From the NCBI GenBank assembly GCA_946403965.1, contig CAMJBT010000013.1, positions 1-58,633 of the forward strand: a stretch of DNA of 58,633 bases, given 5' to 3'. Source of the DNA: an uncultured Pseudobutyrivibrio sp. (GTDB taxonomy: Bacteria; Bacillota; Clostridia; Lachnospirales; Lachnospiraceae). Below are positions 34,003-43,175 of the stretch, in pieces; within the stretch, counting starts at the first letter, position 1; every line of letters starts with the position of its first letter. The translations under genes were made by a program, and so were the position numbers. The notes under the pieces were generated by a model that was not told the DNA's origin, made no database searches, and saw only the letters and a list, made by a program, of their open reading frames with translations.

Positions 34003-36105
34003 TTAGTATTTAATATACTCCCAAAGTTGTAATGCAATTTTCTTTTTGAAACCAGCACAATCAGGAATCCCTATTGATTTTATCAAAGTGCCATACTCCC
34101 CTGACAGTTCTTTTTTGGTTTCTATATCAGAATTTCTATATACATATTTAATGTATTCTGCAAGTGACCATATACAGTGCTTTGCCAATTCTATTTCATC
34201 GTTTTCCATGAAGAAATCAATTCTATTTTTAATAGCCCAGATATAATCCTTATATCTTCCAGAAAGCCCAGCGTTCATTATGCTGTTTTCCCTCTGATAG
34301 TACTTATAAAGACAATCCGGAACATATGAAACAATTTTTGCCTTGTATAATAGCTTGTAGGTAGTTGCTTCATCCTCGTGATATCGTCCCACTGGATAAC
34401 GAACTCCATCCCAAAGTTTCCTTTTATAAAGCTTGTTCCAAGCCACAGTGCATAAATTGTTTGTTCTCATCATTTGAATGAGACCTTGATAACCTGACCA
34501 TACTCCCCCTGAAGGGCTAGTAAATGGTTCTTCTGGCCTATTTCCATCATACACATATGAAAAACCGCACGCTGCAATATCGCAATTAAATATACGAACC
34601 TGATTCATCAAAACCTGAATTGTACTAAGATCTATATAATCATCGCTATCTACGAAAAATATATGTCCACCGGTTGACATATCAATGCCCGAATTGCGCG
34701 CACCAGACAAACCTTGGTTTTTTTGATGAATAACTCTAATTCTAGAATCTGATGCTGCAAACTCATCGCACATTTTACCACTAGAATCAGTAGAACCATC
34801 ATCCACAAGGATTATTTCAAGATTTTCGTATGTTTGTTTGACAATAGATTCAACGCATCTAGGCAGCTGTTCCTCCACATTGTACACCGGAACAACAACC
34901 GACACCTTATCATATAAATTTGAGGTATCAAAAATCTTGACTAATCTATCATAATAGGTATTAATGTCAAATTCCACATTCTTTTGTGCCAAATCTCTGC
35001 CTTTTTTGCCTAGCTCAATGCGAAACTTTTTTTCGATAATCAGTTTCCGCATTGCATTATATAAATTATTACTCAACTGAGCCCCTTTGTCTACAATTAA
35101 TGCACCATCTTGTACAATTTCGGGAATAGCACCCGAATTTGTTGTGATAAGTGGTATTCCTTTGGCAATTGTTTCCAATGCCACCAATCCAAATGGCTCC
35201 TCGTTGGTAGTTGGCATTACTACAACATCATATTCATTGTATTTTTTTGCCATCTCAGTTGTAGCGAGTCTTTTATGACAATGTATAGTTGCATCCTGCT
35301 TCTTTATTTCCCTTAAAACCTGTTTTTCATATCTTGTAGGATTATCAGAAAACCCTATTATATCCAAACTAAAACAAGATTGTTCAGCTTTGCTTGATGC
35401 ACAAAACATATTATTAAAAGCCTTCACAAGCTCGAGCACACCTTTTTCAGGAATAATCCTTCCAGCATAAAGAAATTTAACTTTATCATTTGTAACCCTA
35501 GTAGAAAGAGAATAAGAAGAAAAGTTCACACCATTATACAAAATATGAACAACTGCGTTATCTGCATATTTCTTAATCTGGCCTTCAATATACTTGCTAA
35601 TAGCTAGAAACTGCACCCCAGCATCGGCAAGAATTTTTATGCATTTTGGAGATCTATATGTATCCACATCATTATGCATGTGAAAATATATTGGGCAATC
35701 ACGCTCATTACCCAAGGCCTTAAGTATTTCCACAGCAGTTGACATTTGATTTTCAATCACTACTGCAGCATAAGGCTCATCATTCGAGCTTTTTTTCTCC
35801 ATAAAAGTATCAACAATAGTTTTGTCCAAAAATCTAGTAGCACTTTTGCCTTCAACTGTACGATAATACTTATCGGTAACTCTATTTAACTTTGATGCAA
35901 ATAAATTGGGCGAAATCGAAATTATATTAGTACAAGAATAACTAATATTTTTATAAGAAATGTCTGTAATAGTAAATAAATCTATTACATATTGTTTAGA
36001 TATTTCGTTTTGATCTAATATACACGTAATTAGCTCCTCCACTGCTCCGCCTTTGCTAGCAGGAACAGGGAGGATGCAAGGTGCAATAATTGCAATCTTT
36101 TTCAT
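34003..36105 (-). CDS. Two-domain glycosyltransferase, GT4-GT2 fusion
   Basis: A 700-residue protein with two complete transferase domains. Residues about 1-395 form a GT-B, family 4 domain (IAIIAPCILPVPASKGGAVE; VKFLYAGRIIPEKGVLELV; donor-site PTTNEEPFGLVALETIAKG). Residues about 403-700 form a GT-A, family 2 domain (VSVVVPVYNVEEQLPRCVES; LVDDGSTDSSGKMCDEFA; FFVDSDDYIDLST). No linker with a stop or frameshift is visible, so the fusion looks genuine. It could add two sugars in succession to the growing chain without release. It lies between a GT4 and a GT2 gene, and the fusion could come from such neighbours. Confidence 0.92.
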   Translation of the reverse strand: MKKIAIIAPCILPVPASKGGAVEELITCILDQNEISKQYVIDLFTITDISYKNISYSCTNIISISPNLFASKLNRVTDKYYRTVEGKSATRFLDKTIVDTFMEKKSSNDEPYAAVVIENQMSTAVEILKALGNERDCPIYFHMHNDVDTYRSPKCIKILADAGVQFLAISKYIEGQIKKYADNAVVHILYNGVNFSSYSLSTRVTNDKVKFLYAGRIIPEKGVLELVKAFNNMFCASSKAEQSCFSLDIIGFSDNPTRYEKQVLREIKKQDATIHCHKRLATTEMAKKYNEYDVVVMPTTNEEPFGLVALETIAKGIPLITTNSGAIPEIVQDGALIVDKGAQLSNNLYNAMRKLIIEKKFRIELGKKGRDLAQKNVEFDINTYYDRLVKIFDTSNLYDKVSVVVPVYNVEEQLPRCVESIVKQTYENLEIILVDDGSTDSSGKMCDEFAASDSRIRVIHQKNQGLSGARNSGIDMSTGGHIFFVDSDDYIDLSTIQVLMNQVRIFNCDIAACGFSYVYDGNRPEEPFTSPSGGVWSGYQGLIQMMRTNNLCTVAWNKLYKRKLWDGVRYPVGRYHEDEATTYKLLYKAKIVSYVPDCLYKYYQRENSIMNAGLSGRYKDYIWAIKNRIDFFMENDEIELAKHCIWSLAEYIKYVYRNSDIETKKELSGEYGTLIKSIGIPDCAGFKKKIALQLWEYIKY

Positions 36106-36112
36106 AAGTCTT

Positions 36113-37243
36113 TTATAACGCTTTTATGCCACCCTTATATAGCTGAATTGTTCGAGCAACAACATCGTCCCAGTTGTACTTACTGAGGACAAACTCTGCT
36201 GCTTGTGATTTATAGGCATGTACCTCTTGCTTGTCGTCCAAAAGCTGAATTAGCTTATTTTTCAAATCCTCTACATCACCCTTTTGGAATGTGATACCTT
36301 TATCCTGAACAACACCTGCGGTCTCATTGATATCACTAACAAGACAACAGTTACCGTAACTCATCGCCTCAAGAAGAGAAATTGGCATACCTTCAACATC
36401 ACTAGGTAATACATAAAGATAAGCATTTGAATATAACTCTTCAAGAATCTGTCCCTGCTGGAAACCAAGCAACATGATTCGATCATCTTCTCTGGCTGCC
36501 TTCTTGATTTTTGAAACATAATCATTACTATGACTTGTACCACCAACGATAACAAGCTTCTTGTCGGTATGAATCTGCTTGTAAGCCTTAATAAGGTAAT
36601 GAAGTCCCTTTTCTGGTACTATACGCGCTAAGAAAAGAATATATTCATCCTTCTTTAATCCAAACTGCTCTGTAATGGCATCTGCCTCAAGAATCTCTGG
36701 CTTTCCAATTCCGTTAGGAATCAATGTAGCCTCTCTATTGTACTTATCCTTAAAGAACTTCTTATTTCCCTCAGAAAGAACTATTAACTCATCTGCGTAC
36801 TTAGCAGCACATTTCTCGCCAAACTCAAGATATCTTGTAGCGAAGCCGCCCCACTTTGCTCTCTGGCTATCAATACCATGAATTGTTGCAACTGTATGAA
36901 TACCTAACAAATGAGGAAGCCATAACATTGCACATGGACCTGAAGCGTGGAAATGTATTACATCATAGTGATGAAAAACTGCATGCAATGTAGCTAGTAC
37001 AGAATAAATTGTGGCATTTAAACTCTTCTTTTCTGAAGTTGGAACTGTAATGATATGTATTCCCTTGTACATCTTGCCGACTGCAACGTCGTTTTCAGCA
37101 CCAGAAACGTGATGGCCTTTTCTGTTATATACATATACATCATGGCCTTCTTCCACCATCTTAGATGCCAACTCTTCAACAACGATTTCGATTCCTCCCT
37201 CTCGAGAAGGAATTCTTTTGTGACCTATCATTGCTATCTTCAT
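36113..37243 (-). CDS. Family 4 glycosyltransferase
   Basis: A 376-residue GT-B transferase. The glycine-rich acceptor-site loop KRIPSREGGIEIVVEELA resembles Cps2F/WchF-like rhamnosyl- and glucosyltransferases. The donor half has ILFLARIVPEKGLHYLIKAY and DVEGMPISLLEAMSYGNC. No membrane helix; a hydrophobic patch near CAMLWLPHLLG may help it bind the membrane. I start at ATG 37243 (GGGAG nine bases before); a GTG one codon earlier is equally possible. Activated sugar unknown. In many capsule loci this type adds the second sugar. Confidence 0.88.
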   Translation of the reverse strand: MKIAMIGHKRIPSREGGIEIVVEELASKMVEEGHDVYVYNRKGHHVSGAENDVAVGKMYKGIHIITVPTSEKKSLNATIYSVLATLHAVFHHYDVIHFHASGPCAMLWLPHLLGIHTVATIHGIDSQRAKWGGFATRYLEFGEKCAAKYADELIVLSEGNKKFFKDKYNREATLIPNGIGKPEILEADAITEQFGLKKDEYILFLARIVPEKGLHYLIKAYKQIHTDKKLVIVGGTSHSNDYVSKIKKAAREDDRIMLLGFQQGQILEELYSNAYLYVLPSDVEGMPISLLEAMSYGNCCLVSDINETAGVVQDKGITFQKGDVEDLKNKLIQLLDDKQEVHAYKSQAAEFVLSKYNWDDVVARTIQLYKGGIKAL

Positions 37244-37272
37244 CACTAAATTCTCCCTAAATTTAACTAAAT

Positions 37273-38244
37273 CTATCTCTTCTTAATGTAAAGCACTAAT
37301 AATGCACCAACAAATACAACTGCTACAAGTGAAACAAGCTTACCTACCACTGCTAAAACATTCATTATGGCATTATCATCAGTCTCAGCCTCAGTTTCCT
37401 TGCTTACGCTAACACCAAATGTTCCTAAATCTGTGTGAACTTCCTCACCAGTTACATCTGTATAAACTAATGCTACAGTAACATCCTGTTCTCCAGCCTC
37501 TTTGAATGTTAAGTAGTAATCTTCGTTATAACTCTTGCCTGAATAAATAGTGTCGAGCTTGATTGACTTACTGCTGCTTGAGACATTACCGTCAACAACA
37601 AGCTTTGCATCACTAATATTTGAACCACTCTGGTTTACATAACCAATACTAAGTAATGACTTACCATTTACGATAGCGTGTGAACTAACACTAATTGACT
37701 TAACACCGATTGTGCTACCACCAGACTTTGGAATAATGAGTGTAGCTTCATTATTCATATTCTGGGCACCAGACAAATAATTAAACTTGCATGTCAAATC
37801 AACTGCATCACCTACAAATTGTGAGCTTATGCTAAGTGGTACTTCTACTTCTTTAGTCTTTCCCGCGCCAATTGTACCAACATAAATCTGGTTATCATTT
37901 CCATATACTGGATAAGCCATTCCCGACGCACTTGAGAATGTCAACATAAGGCTAGTAGCCGCTGTGCTTGAACCAGCGTTATGAAGATTAAGCTTAACTG
38001 TAATCTCCTTTCCACTATCAAGCATACCACCCTCGATTGTATATCCTTCAATTTCAACAATTGCCGAAGATGAAGACTCTGCTACTGGAGCAGGAGCTGC
38101 TGTTTCCGCTGCGGCAGGAGCTGCTTCCTCTGCAGGAGTTGTTTCCTCTGTGGCATTTGCAATTAAACTTACATTTGTAAAAGCGCAAACTGCTGTTAAG
38201 AGGCAAACTGCACTTTTCTTGATATTTAAAAATCTGTTCTTCAT
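37273..38244 (-). CDS. Secreted, C-terminally anchored beta-domain protein (CARDB-like)
   Basis: A 323-residue surface protein. A signal peptide (cleavage near IANATEE) is followed by an Ala/Pro/Glu-rich linker (about 30-55) and two beta-sandwich-like domains of about 110 residues each. These resemble CARDB/NPCBM-type adhesion modules (LDSGKEITVKLNLHNAGSSTAATSLMLTF in the first is typical, given here only in part). A C-terminal membrane helix (about 297-318) and a KKR tail anchor it. It lies in the operon of chain-length genes, six bases after cpsD-like, which suggests that it binds or organises the polysaccharide outside the cell. AGGAGG is ahead; ATG 38244 has the better spacing than 38247. 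Confidence 0.75.
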   Translation of the reverse strand: MKNRFLNIKKSAVCLLTAVCAFTNVSLIANATEETTPAEEAAPAAAETAAPAPVAESSSSAIVEIEGYTIEGGMLDSGKEITVKLNLHNAGSSTAATSLMLTFSSASGMAYPVYGNDNQIYVGTIGAGKTKEVEVPLSISSQFVGDAVDLTCKFNYLSGAQNMNNEATLIIPKSGGSTIGVKSISVSSHAIVNGKSLLSIGYVNQSGSNISDAKLVVDGNVSSSSKSIKLDTIYSGKSYNEDYYLTFKEAGEQDVTVALVYTDVTGEEVHTDLGTFGVSVSKETEAETDDNAIMNVLAVVGKLVSLVAVVFVGALLVLYIKKR

Positions 38245-38253
38245 CATTGCCTC

Positions 38254-38958
38254 CTAGTTATTCTTCTTATTCTTTTTTGCGTAACGCTCGTTCTGGAAGT
38301 AATCGTAATCCTTATGGAATGATGAATACTGATCCATATCAACCTTGTTTACGATTGTACCAATAAGATTTGCCTTAACTTCCTTAAGCGCATTGGCTGC
38401 CTCAATAAGTCCAACCTTTGTTGTCTCGCCAATTGATGATACAAGAATTGTTGCATCAACATTTACTGCAATAACCTTTGCATCCATTGCAGCGTTAACA
38501 GCTGGCATATCATAAATGATGAAATCATATGACTCTGCCAACTCATTTCTAGCTATTGTCATCTTGTTTGAACATAATAATCTAACAGGATTATCAATAA
38601 GCTCACCACATGGAATATATGAAAGATTCTCAGTAGTTGTCTCACAAATTACATTGTCAAGAGTAACTCTATCCATAAGGTAATCTGAAAGTCCCTCAGA
38701 AACATTCTCATTTAATCTCTTATAGCGGTTCTTCTTTCTCATGTCACCGTCAATAAGAACTGTCTTCCAGCCTGAACCTGCAAGTGCAGCTGCAAGGTTG
38801 ATTGCTACAGTTGTAGTACCATCACCTGTCTCACATCCACAAATAACAAAGCTCTTATAACCATTCTGCTTCTTAAGAATATGAAGGTTCATTACTGACT
38901 GGTCAAAAGCATCATTAAGTATATAATTATCATTCTTGTAAATATCTAGCTTTTTCAC
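38254..38958 (-). CDS. CpsD/CapB-type tyrosine kinase-like protein with altered P-loop
   Basis: A 234-residue cytoplasmic partner of a CpsC-type membrane protein. The Walker A' motif VLIDGDMRK (about 67-75) and Walker B FIIYDMPA (about 146-153) fit bacterial tyrosine kinases, and a Tyr-rich C-terminal tail (YSSFHKDYDYFQNERY) is the usual autophosphorylation site. The P-loop reads CETGDGTTT (about 42-50); the Walker A lysine expected at residue 48 is Thr (codon ACT, 38817-38815). Kinase activity may therefore be low or differ in mechanism. It starts with GTG behind AGGAGG. It follows the cpsC-like gene and should regulate chain length or export. Confidence 0.85.
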   Translation of the reverse strand: MKKLDIYKNDNYILNDAFDQSVMNLHILKKQNGYKSFVICGCETGDGTTTVAINLAAALAGSGWKTVLIDGDMRKKNRYKRLNENVSEGLSDYLMDRVTLDNVICETTTENLSYIPCGELIDNPVRLLCSNKMTIARNELAESYDFIIYDMPAVNAAMDAKVIAVNVDATILVSSIGETTKVGLIEAANALKEVKANLIGTIVNKVDMDQYSSFHKDYDYFQNERYAKKNKKNN

Positions 38959-38969
38959 TTCATTACCTC

Positions 38970-39689
38970 CTATTCCTTAAAATCTGGAATGAGTCCGATT
39001 ACAGGAATCTCATCTCTAACAGAAGCTTCTCTAACTGTACGTACTTTTCTATCAAAGATCTCACAGACAACTACAAGACCACATGCTAAGAGAAGGCCGA
39101 TTCCCATGAAGATAAATCTCTTCTTCCAAGCACTCTTTGATGCATCAAGAGTCTTTGAATATGTATACGCGTTATCCAAAGTCTTTACTGAATCATTCTT
39201 AAGAATCTCTTCCATCTCGATTGCATATGACTGAGCCATAGCATCTGCCATTTCCATTGAAAGTGCAGGATCATCTGTTGTTGCACTAAATAAAATAATT
39301 GTTGCAGAACTATTCATAAAGTTTGAAATAGCCGAAGATGAAGAAGATGTTTTGTTCGCAGAAGAACTAACATTAACAGCGCTCTGAACATCAGAAGCTG
39401 AAATATCACTACGTCCAATAATAAGAGCAGCTCTCTGGCTAACCTTATATGAATTAGCAACATTCAAGTAAGCATTCATGGCTGTAACTGCATTTGTAGC
39501 ATCTGCATATGAACCATCTGCTGCCGCATAAACTGTCGCTGTTGCAGTATATTGATCTTCTCCAACATTCAAAGTAAGGCCTAATCCAGCCACAAAGAAA
39601 AGAATTGTTATCAACACGATAAATTTTCTTTTCTTTAAAAGTGCTCCCATACACCTTCCAACATCAATTTCTAACTCATTTTTAAACAT
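38970..39689 (-). CDS. CpsC/Wzz-type chain-length determinant
   Basis: A 239-residue membrane protein of the polysaccharide co-polymerase family. It has two membrane helices (about 23-41 and 191-211) around an extracytoplasmic domain, an N-terminal DVGRCMGALLKKRKFIV and a short cytoplasmic tail (FDRKVRTVREASVRDEIPVIGLIPD) that activates the partner kinase in such pairs. The typical proline-rich stretch before the second helix is not obvious. It controls the length of the polymer made by Wzy and pairs with the CpsD-like protein encoded 11 bases downstream. It is first in its operon, with AGGAAGG before the ATG. Confidence 0.9.
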   Translation of the reverse strand: MFKNELEIDVGRCMGALLKKRKFIVLITILFFVAGLGLTLNVGEDQYTATATVYAAADGSYADATNAVTAMNAYLNVANSYKVSQRAALIIGRSDISASDVQSAVNVSSSANKTSSSSSAISNFMNSSATIILFSATTDDPALSMEMADAMAQSYAIEMEEILKNDSVKTLDNAYTYSKTLDASKSAWKKRFIFMGIGLLLACGLVVVCEIFDRKVRTVREASVRDEIPVIGLIPDFKE

Positions 39690-39743
39690 AACAAAAATAT
39701 CCTTCCTAAATTTTAGAAAATTATACTCTTCGCAATGTGATAA

Positions 39744-39749
39744 ATTATA
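39744..39749 (-). promoter_or_regulatory. Extended -10 promoter of the chain-length operon
   Basis: Minus strand TGTTATAAT gives an extended -10 element, with a weak TATACA 17 bases before it. The start codon of the cpsC-like gene lies 55 bases downstream. A second TATAAT nearer the gene (about 39719-39724) has no matching -35. Confidence 0.55.
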
Positions 39750-39838
39750 ACATCTGCGTCAACAATTGTATATTGATAATTATTTGATTTTAGTCTGAAC
39801 AGAAAATTATTTTTTGTTCATTTTCACAAAAAATACAC

Positions 39839-39874
39839 AAATATAGTCGCAGACTGCTCCGCGGCTATATTTTT
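39839..39874 (+). terminator. Terminator-like hairpin with no upstream plus-strand gene
   Basis: AAATATAGTCGC pairs with GCGGCTATATTT (12 pairs including one G-U) and is followed by TTTTT on the plus strand. On the minus strand the G-U becomes a C-A mismatch, so plus is the better orientation. Nothing coding lies upstream on plus; it may end a short RNA or block antisense transcription. Confidence 0.6.
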
Positions 39875-39927
39875 CATCTCAAAACTTCTAAATTTACTCA
39901 TAAATCACCACTATATACTCACAATTA

Positions 39928-39956
39928 TTGATTTAATATTCGAACTATTGTATAGT
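39928..39956 (+). promoter_or_regulatory. Promoter of the plus-strand wzy-like gene
   Basis: TTGATT (39928-39933), a 17-base spacer and TATAGT (39951-39956), 50 bases before the ATG at 40007. Confidence 0.65.
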
Positions 39957-40006
39957 ATGTCCGCTAATATTATTTTATGTAACCTACTCATAATTGGAGA
40001 TTTATT

Positions 40007-41365
40007 ATGTTTTTACTGTTTTTTTCTATAGCACTCATAATTCTTAATATAGTTTGCTTTATAAAAAAGAAATATCTTTATCTGTTCATTCCTTGCATGT
40101 TATTTCTACCAGAATACTATGGAATAGAAATCAATGCCTCCTTACCCATACTTACCGTCACAAGAATGATGTTTATTATTTTTTACATCTATGCATTCAT
40201 TAATAAACGCACAGATTTTCACTTTTTTATCCCTAATATCAAAACAATTAAGAAGCAATATTGGTTCTTAATTGCCTATTTTGTTTTACGAATCATATCT
40301 AACTTACGTTATATCGCCATTTATGGTTCAGCAAGTAAAACGATTTTTGCAATAGTATTTGAGCAATTATTACTCCTTTATGCTATTTATCTTCTCGCTC
40401 CAACCAAAGACGAAATTACCACATTAATAAAAATAATCGTTTATTCAGCTACAGTACTTTTTATTATAGGAGTCTTAGAAAGTATTTTATTTATTCGACC
40501 TTTTGATTCACTATATACAGTATCAAGATATATGCTTAACGACCATTACATTAGACTCGGTTTAATGCGTTCCACTACAACTATGGGTTTACCAGGATTC
40601 TATGGCAATATGTGTATATTGATGCTCCCTGCTATCTTATATTTACTTGATTGTACCCATCAACGCCGCTACTTAATCATAAGCGTACTAGATTTTTTAG
40701 CAATTATTCATTCTGGCTCACGCTCAAACATTTTCGTAGCTGTTGGAATTTATGTAGTTTACTTTTTCCTTTTTATTCGTAACAAAGACAAATTGCATTC
40801 ATTTATAAAGCATACCTTAGTAGTTATAGCTTCACTATTGATTACAATCACCATACTCTCTATTGGAAATGTTTATTTGAGATATTTCTATATTGGTATG
40901 GGTAAATCAGTATTAAACGAGGTCGGGTTTTCCTTTGATTTAAATGCTAACGCTCCTGAAGGTTTAGAAGGTTTTGGCACTAACAAAGAAGGCACAACAT
41001 CACGCGTCGAACAATTTGCAGGTATCTACTACACTGCAAAAATAAATCCAGTCTTTGGTTTAGGAGCCGGAGCACAAAATCGTGGCGATGTCCAATATTA
41101 CCGAAAGAATGGTGGATGGTACACAGTTAAAACCTATGATCTAGGTATTGTCGAAATTTTCTGCAATGAAGGTCTTCTTGGATTTTTAGGACTATGCTCA
41201 TTAATCGGGTATGCATTCCTAATTAGCAAACATAATCAATACCATAAGTTGATTATAATAGCTTATCTGCTCTCAACATTAAGCACAGCTAACATGTATC
41301 AATTCCTTATTACCATAGTTCTAGTTCTAAACACACTTCCTCCAACAAGAGAAGATTGTATTTAA
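40007..41365 (+). CDS. Wzy-type polysaccharide polymerase / O-antigen ligase family protein
   Basis: A 452-residue integral membrane protein with about 10-12 helices and one large extracytoplasmic loop (about 300-370) before the last helices. That loop contains GTTSRVEQFAGIYYTAKINP and GLGAGAQNRGD, the layout and motif style of the Wzy_C/O-antigen-ligase family. It would join repeat units on the outer face of the membrane. GGAG lies seven bases before the ATG, a promoter lies upstream and a strong terminator directly follows, so it is a single-gene unit. A second protein of this type is encoded at 52458-53717. Confidence 0.88.
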   Translation: MFLLFFSIALIILNIVCFIKKKYLYLFIPCMLFLPEYYGIEINASLPILTVTRMMFIIFYIYAFINKRTDFHFFIPNIKTIKKQYWFLIAYFVLRIISNLRYIAIYGSASKTIFAIVFEQLLLLYAIYLLAPTKDEITTLIKIIVYSATVLFIIGVLESILFIRPFDSLYTVSRYMLNDHYIRLGLMRSTTTMGLPGFYGNMCILMLPAILYLLDCTHQRRYLIISVLDFLAIIHSGSRSNIFVAVGIYVVYFFLFIRNKDKLHSFIKHTLVVIASLLITITILSIGNVYLRYFYIGMGKSVLNEVGFSFDLNANAPEGLEGFGTNKEGTTSRVEQFAGIYYTAKINPVFGLGAGAQNRGDVQYYRKNGGWYTVKTYDLGIVEIFCNEGLLGFLGLCSLIGYAFLISKHNQYHKLIIIAYLLSTLSTANMYQFLITIVLVLNTLPPTREDCI

Positions 41366-41371
41366 AGCGCA

Positions 41372-41409
41372 AAACCGTCTTATCGAATTAGCGATAAGAC
41401 GGTTTTTTT
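41372..41409 (+). terminator. Intrinsic terminator of the wzy-like gene
   Basis: AAACCGTCTTATCG pairs perfectly with CGATAAGACGGTTT (14 bp, loop AATTAG), followed by a T-run, seven bases after the stop. Confidence 0.95.
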
Positions 41410-41419
41410 CATATTTAGT

Positions 41420-41450
41420 TTGCAAATAAATCACACTTTTTCTTTATACT
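41420..41450 (+). promoter_or_regulatory. Possible promoter of the first beta-helix gene
   Basis: TTGCAA (41420-41425), a long 19-base spacer and TATACT (41445-41450), 44 bases before the ATG. The spacer is at the limit, so this is tentative. Confidence 0.4.
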
Positions 41451-41493
41451 TCAATTAAGTTCTTTAAATAAATGAGGGAAAAGGGATTTGCGT

Positions 41494-43170
41494 ATGAATA
41501 AAATGAAAAGCATACTTCTTCTTGCCATACACATCTTTGCATTAATATTCTTAGTTCTGCTTTGTAATAACACGGTATACGCCAATAATGATAATCCAAT
41601 TCAATTTTCATGTTTTGAAGAAATGAAAGAAGTGCCTCCAGGTGTTGGTCAATATATATACACTCGTGGTTTCTACACGGAAAATGATGGTGGAGCTGGT
41701 AAATATTTAATCAGCAATTCTTCTTTGAGCAATTTATCAATTCCAATCAATAATGGTCTCTTTGCCACTTTACAAATTGATAACAACCTCTTAAACATTG
41801 ACCAACTTGGTGCCCATGGCGATGGAATTAACGATGACTCCAACGTTATTCAGCGTGCTCTTGATAGCGGATACTCTGTACAATTCGGAATCAACAAAGA
41901 ATATAAGCTTATTTCTAACGGATTGGCTGTTAAAAAAAATATAACTATTCTAGGAAATAATTCTACTGTTATAGTAGATGATTCTTATGCACCTACTTCT
42001 AGTAATTTTCAAAGATTTGTCCTAAGAAGTGGTTATGAAGTACTGGATAATCTCACAATCACTAATTTAAATTTTGATTGCAGGGTACTATCACCCAAAT
42101 ATTCTGGTTCGGATTATTTATGTATTCTCCAACCTTTACTAATAAAAAATGTCGCCCTAAACAATGTCGATATAAGTGTTATAGAATCAGATAATAAAAT
42201 AGTAAATTTTTGGCTTTACTGCGGTTGTGATAACCTAGAATTAGACGGGTGTACATTTACCAATAACACTGTAGGCTCAGAGGGAGGAATAGTTTTTCTA
42301 AAAAGCGATACTGACCCACGTATTAATTACTTTAGCTCCTTCAAAAATGTAGCTATTAACAATTGTCATTTTATAGGGCAGTGTAGTGACGAAGCCATTG
42401 CAATTTGGGGACCTAATAACATAAATTGTTCTATTAATAATTCAACTCTTGAATGGTCTCCAAAACGTAAGGATCATGTAAGTCGGGCTATTAATATAGC
42501 TCAAAATGATATAAGTCAAGCAATATATAATATCCAAATATGTAATAGTAATATAACCGTCAACTCAGCAAATGCCGACTCAGTTATTGGTGTTGGATCA
42601 ATCAATCCAAGCAATATAAATGTCTTTTTTAGCGGGTGCTCATTCGATGCTAATGTTAGGGATTCTTTTTTACATTTTCAACTTCTACAAAAGACCCCTG
42701 ACGGCATTAGTAATTTTAGTTTTGGTACAAATAAATACAACATTAATTTTGACGCATGTATTATCAACTGCAATAAAACGATCACTGGTTCGAATAGTTT
42801 TTATAACAGTGGATCCATGCTAAACTGGGCTATAGATTGTAATTTTTCAAACTGTACCATTAACTGCAATTACGCATTTACTGTTCTTTCTAGATTTAGT
42901 AAGACTACTCACTACTACGTGCCTACAATAAATCTAGATTCAAGCACAGTAAACGTTAATAACGCAATTGGTTTTATTTATAAAACTAATCACGCTGCAT
43001 TTGCGAATGTTAGTATCAACAATTGTCATATCAATTCACCGAGACTATCTGAACTAAGCACTTACCGATACAAGGATTCCAATGGTACAGGTATTACACA
43101 ATCAAACGTTATTAGTACTGACACTATAATTCAAAATTCCGAATTAAATCATCATATTGTGTCTCAATAA
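41494..43170 (+). CDS. Exported beta-helix protein, pectate-lyase-3-like, paralogue A
   Basis: A 558-residue exported protein with an N-terminal signal or anchor (about 6-27, ending VYAN). It carries the short module with RGFYTENDGGAGKYLI (about 60-75) and then IDQLGAHGDGINDDSNVIQ, the signature of the pectate lyase superfamily 3 / tailspike right-handed beta-helix. The remainder (about 130-540) is a series of short strands rich in Asn and Cys. Such proteins bind or cut polysaccharides; no catalytic residues can be named with confidence. ATG 41494 is chosen (AAGGG eight bases before); a TTG two codons earlier is also in frame. Two paralogues follow on the other strand. It lies directly after the wzy-like gene. 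Confidence 0.87.
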   Translation: MNKMKSILLLAIHIFALIFLVLLCNNTVYANNDNPIQFSCFEEMKEVPPGVGQYIYTRGFYTENDGGAGKYLISNSSLSNLSIPINNGLFATLQIDNNLLNIDQLGAHGDGINDDSNVIQRALDSGYSVQFGINKEYKLISNGLAVKKNITILGNNSTVIVDDSYAPTSSNFQRFVLRSGYEVLDNLTITNLNFDCRVLSPKYSGSDYLCILQPLLIKNVALNNVDISVIESDNKIVNFWLYCGCDNLELDGCTFTNNTVGSEGGIVFLKSDTDPRINYFSSFKNVAINNCHFIGQCSDEAIAIWGPNNINCSINNSTLEWSPKRKDHVSRAINIAQNDISQAIYNIQICNSNITVNSANADSVIGVGSINPSNINVFFSGCSFDANVRDSFLHFQLLQKTPDGISNFSFGTNKYNINFDACIINCNKTITGSNSFYNSGSMLNWAIDCNFSNCTINCNYAFTVLSRFSKTTHYYVPTINLDSSTVNVNNAIGFIYKTNHAAFANVSINNCHINSPRLSELSTYRYKDSNGTGITQSNVISTDTIIQNSELNHHIVSQ

Positions 43171-43175
43171 ATCCT

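Larger units (their letters stand above)
39690..40006. other. Divergent intergenic region between cpsC-like and wzy-like genes
   Basis: This 317-base A+T-rich gap holds the promoter of the minus-strand chain-length operon, a plus-strand terminator-like hairpin and the promoter of the plus-strand polymerase gene. I see no short coding frame with a ribosome site in it. Confidence 0.7.
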
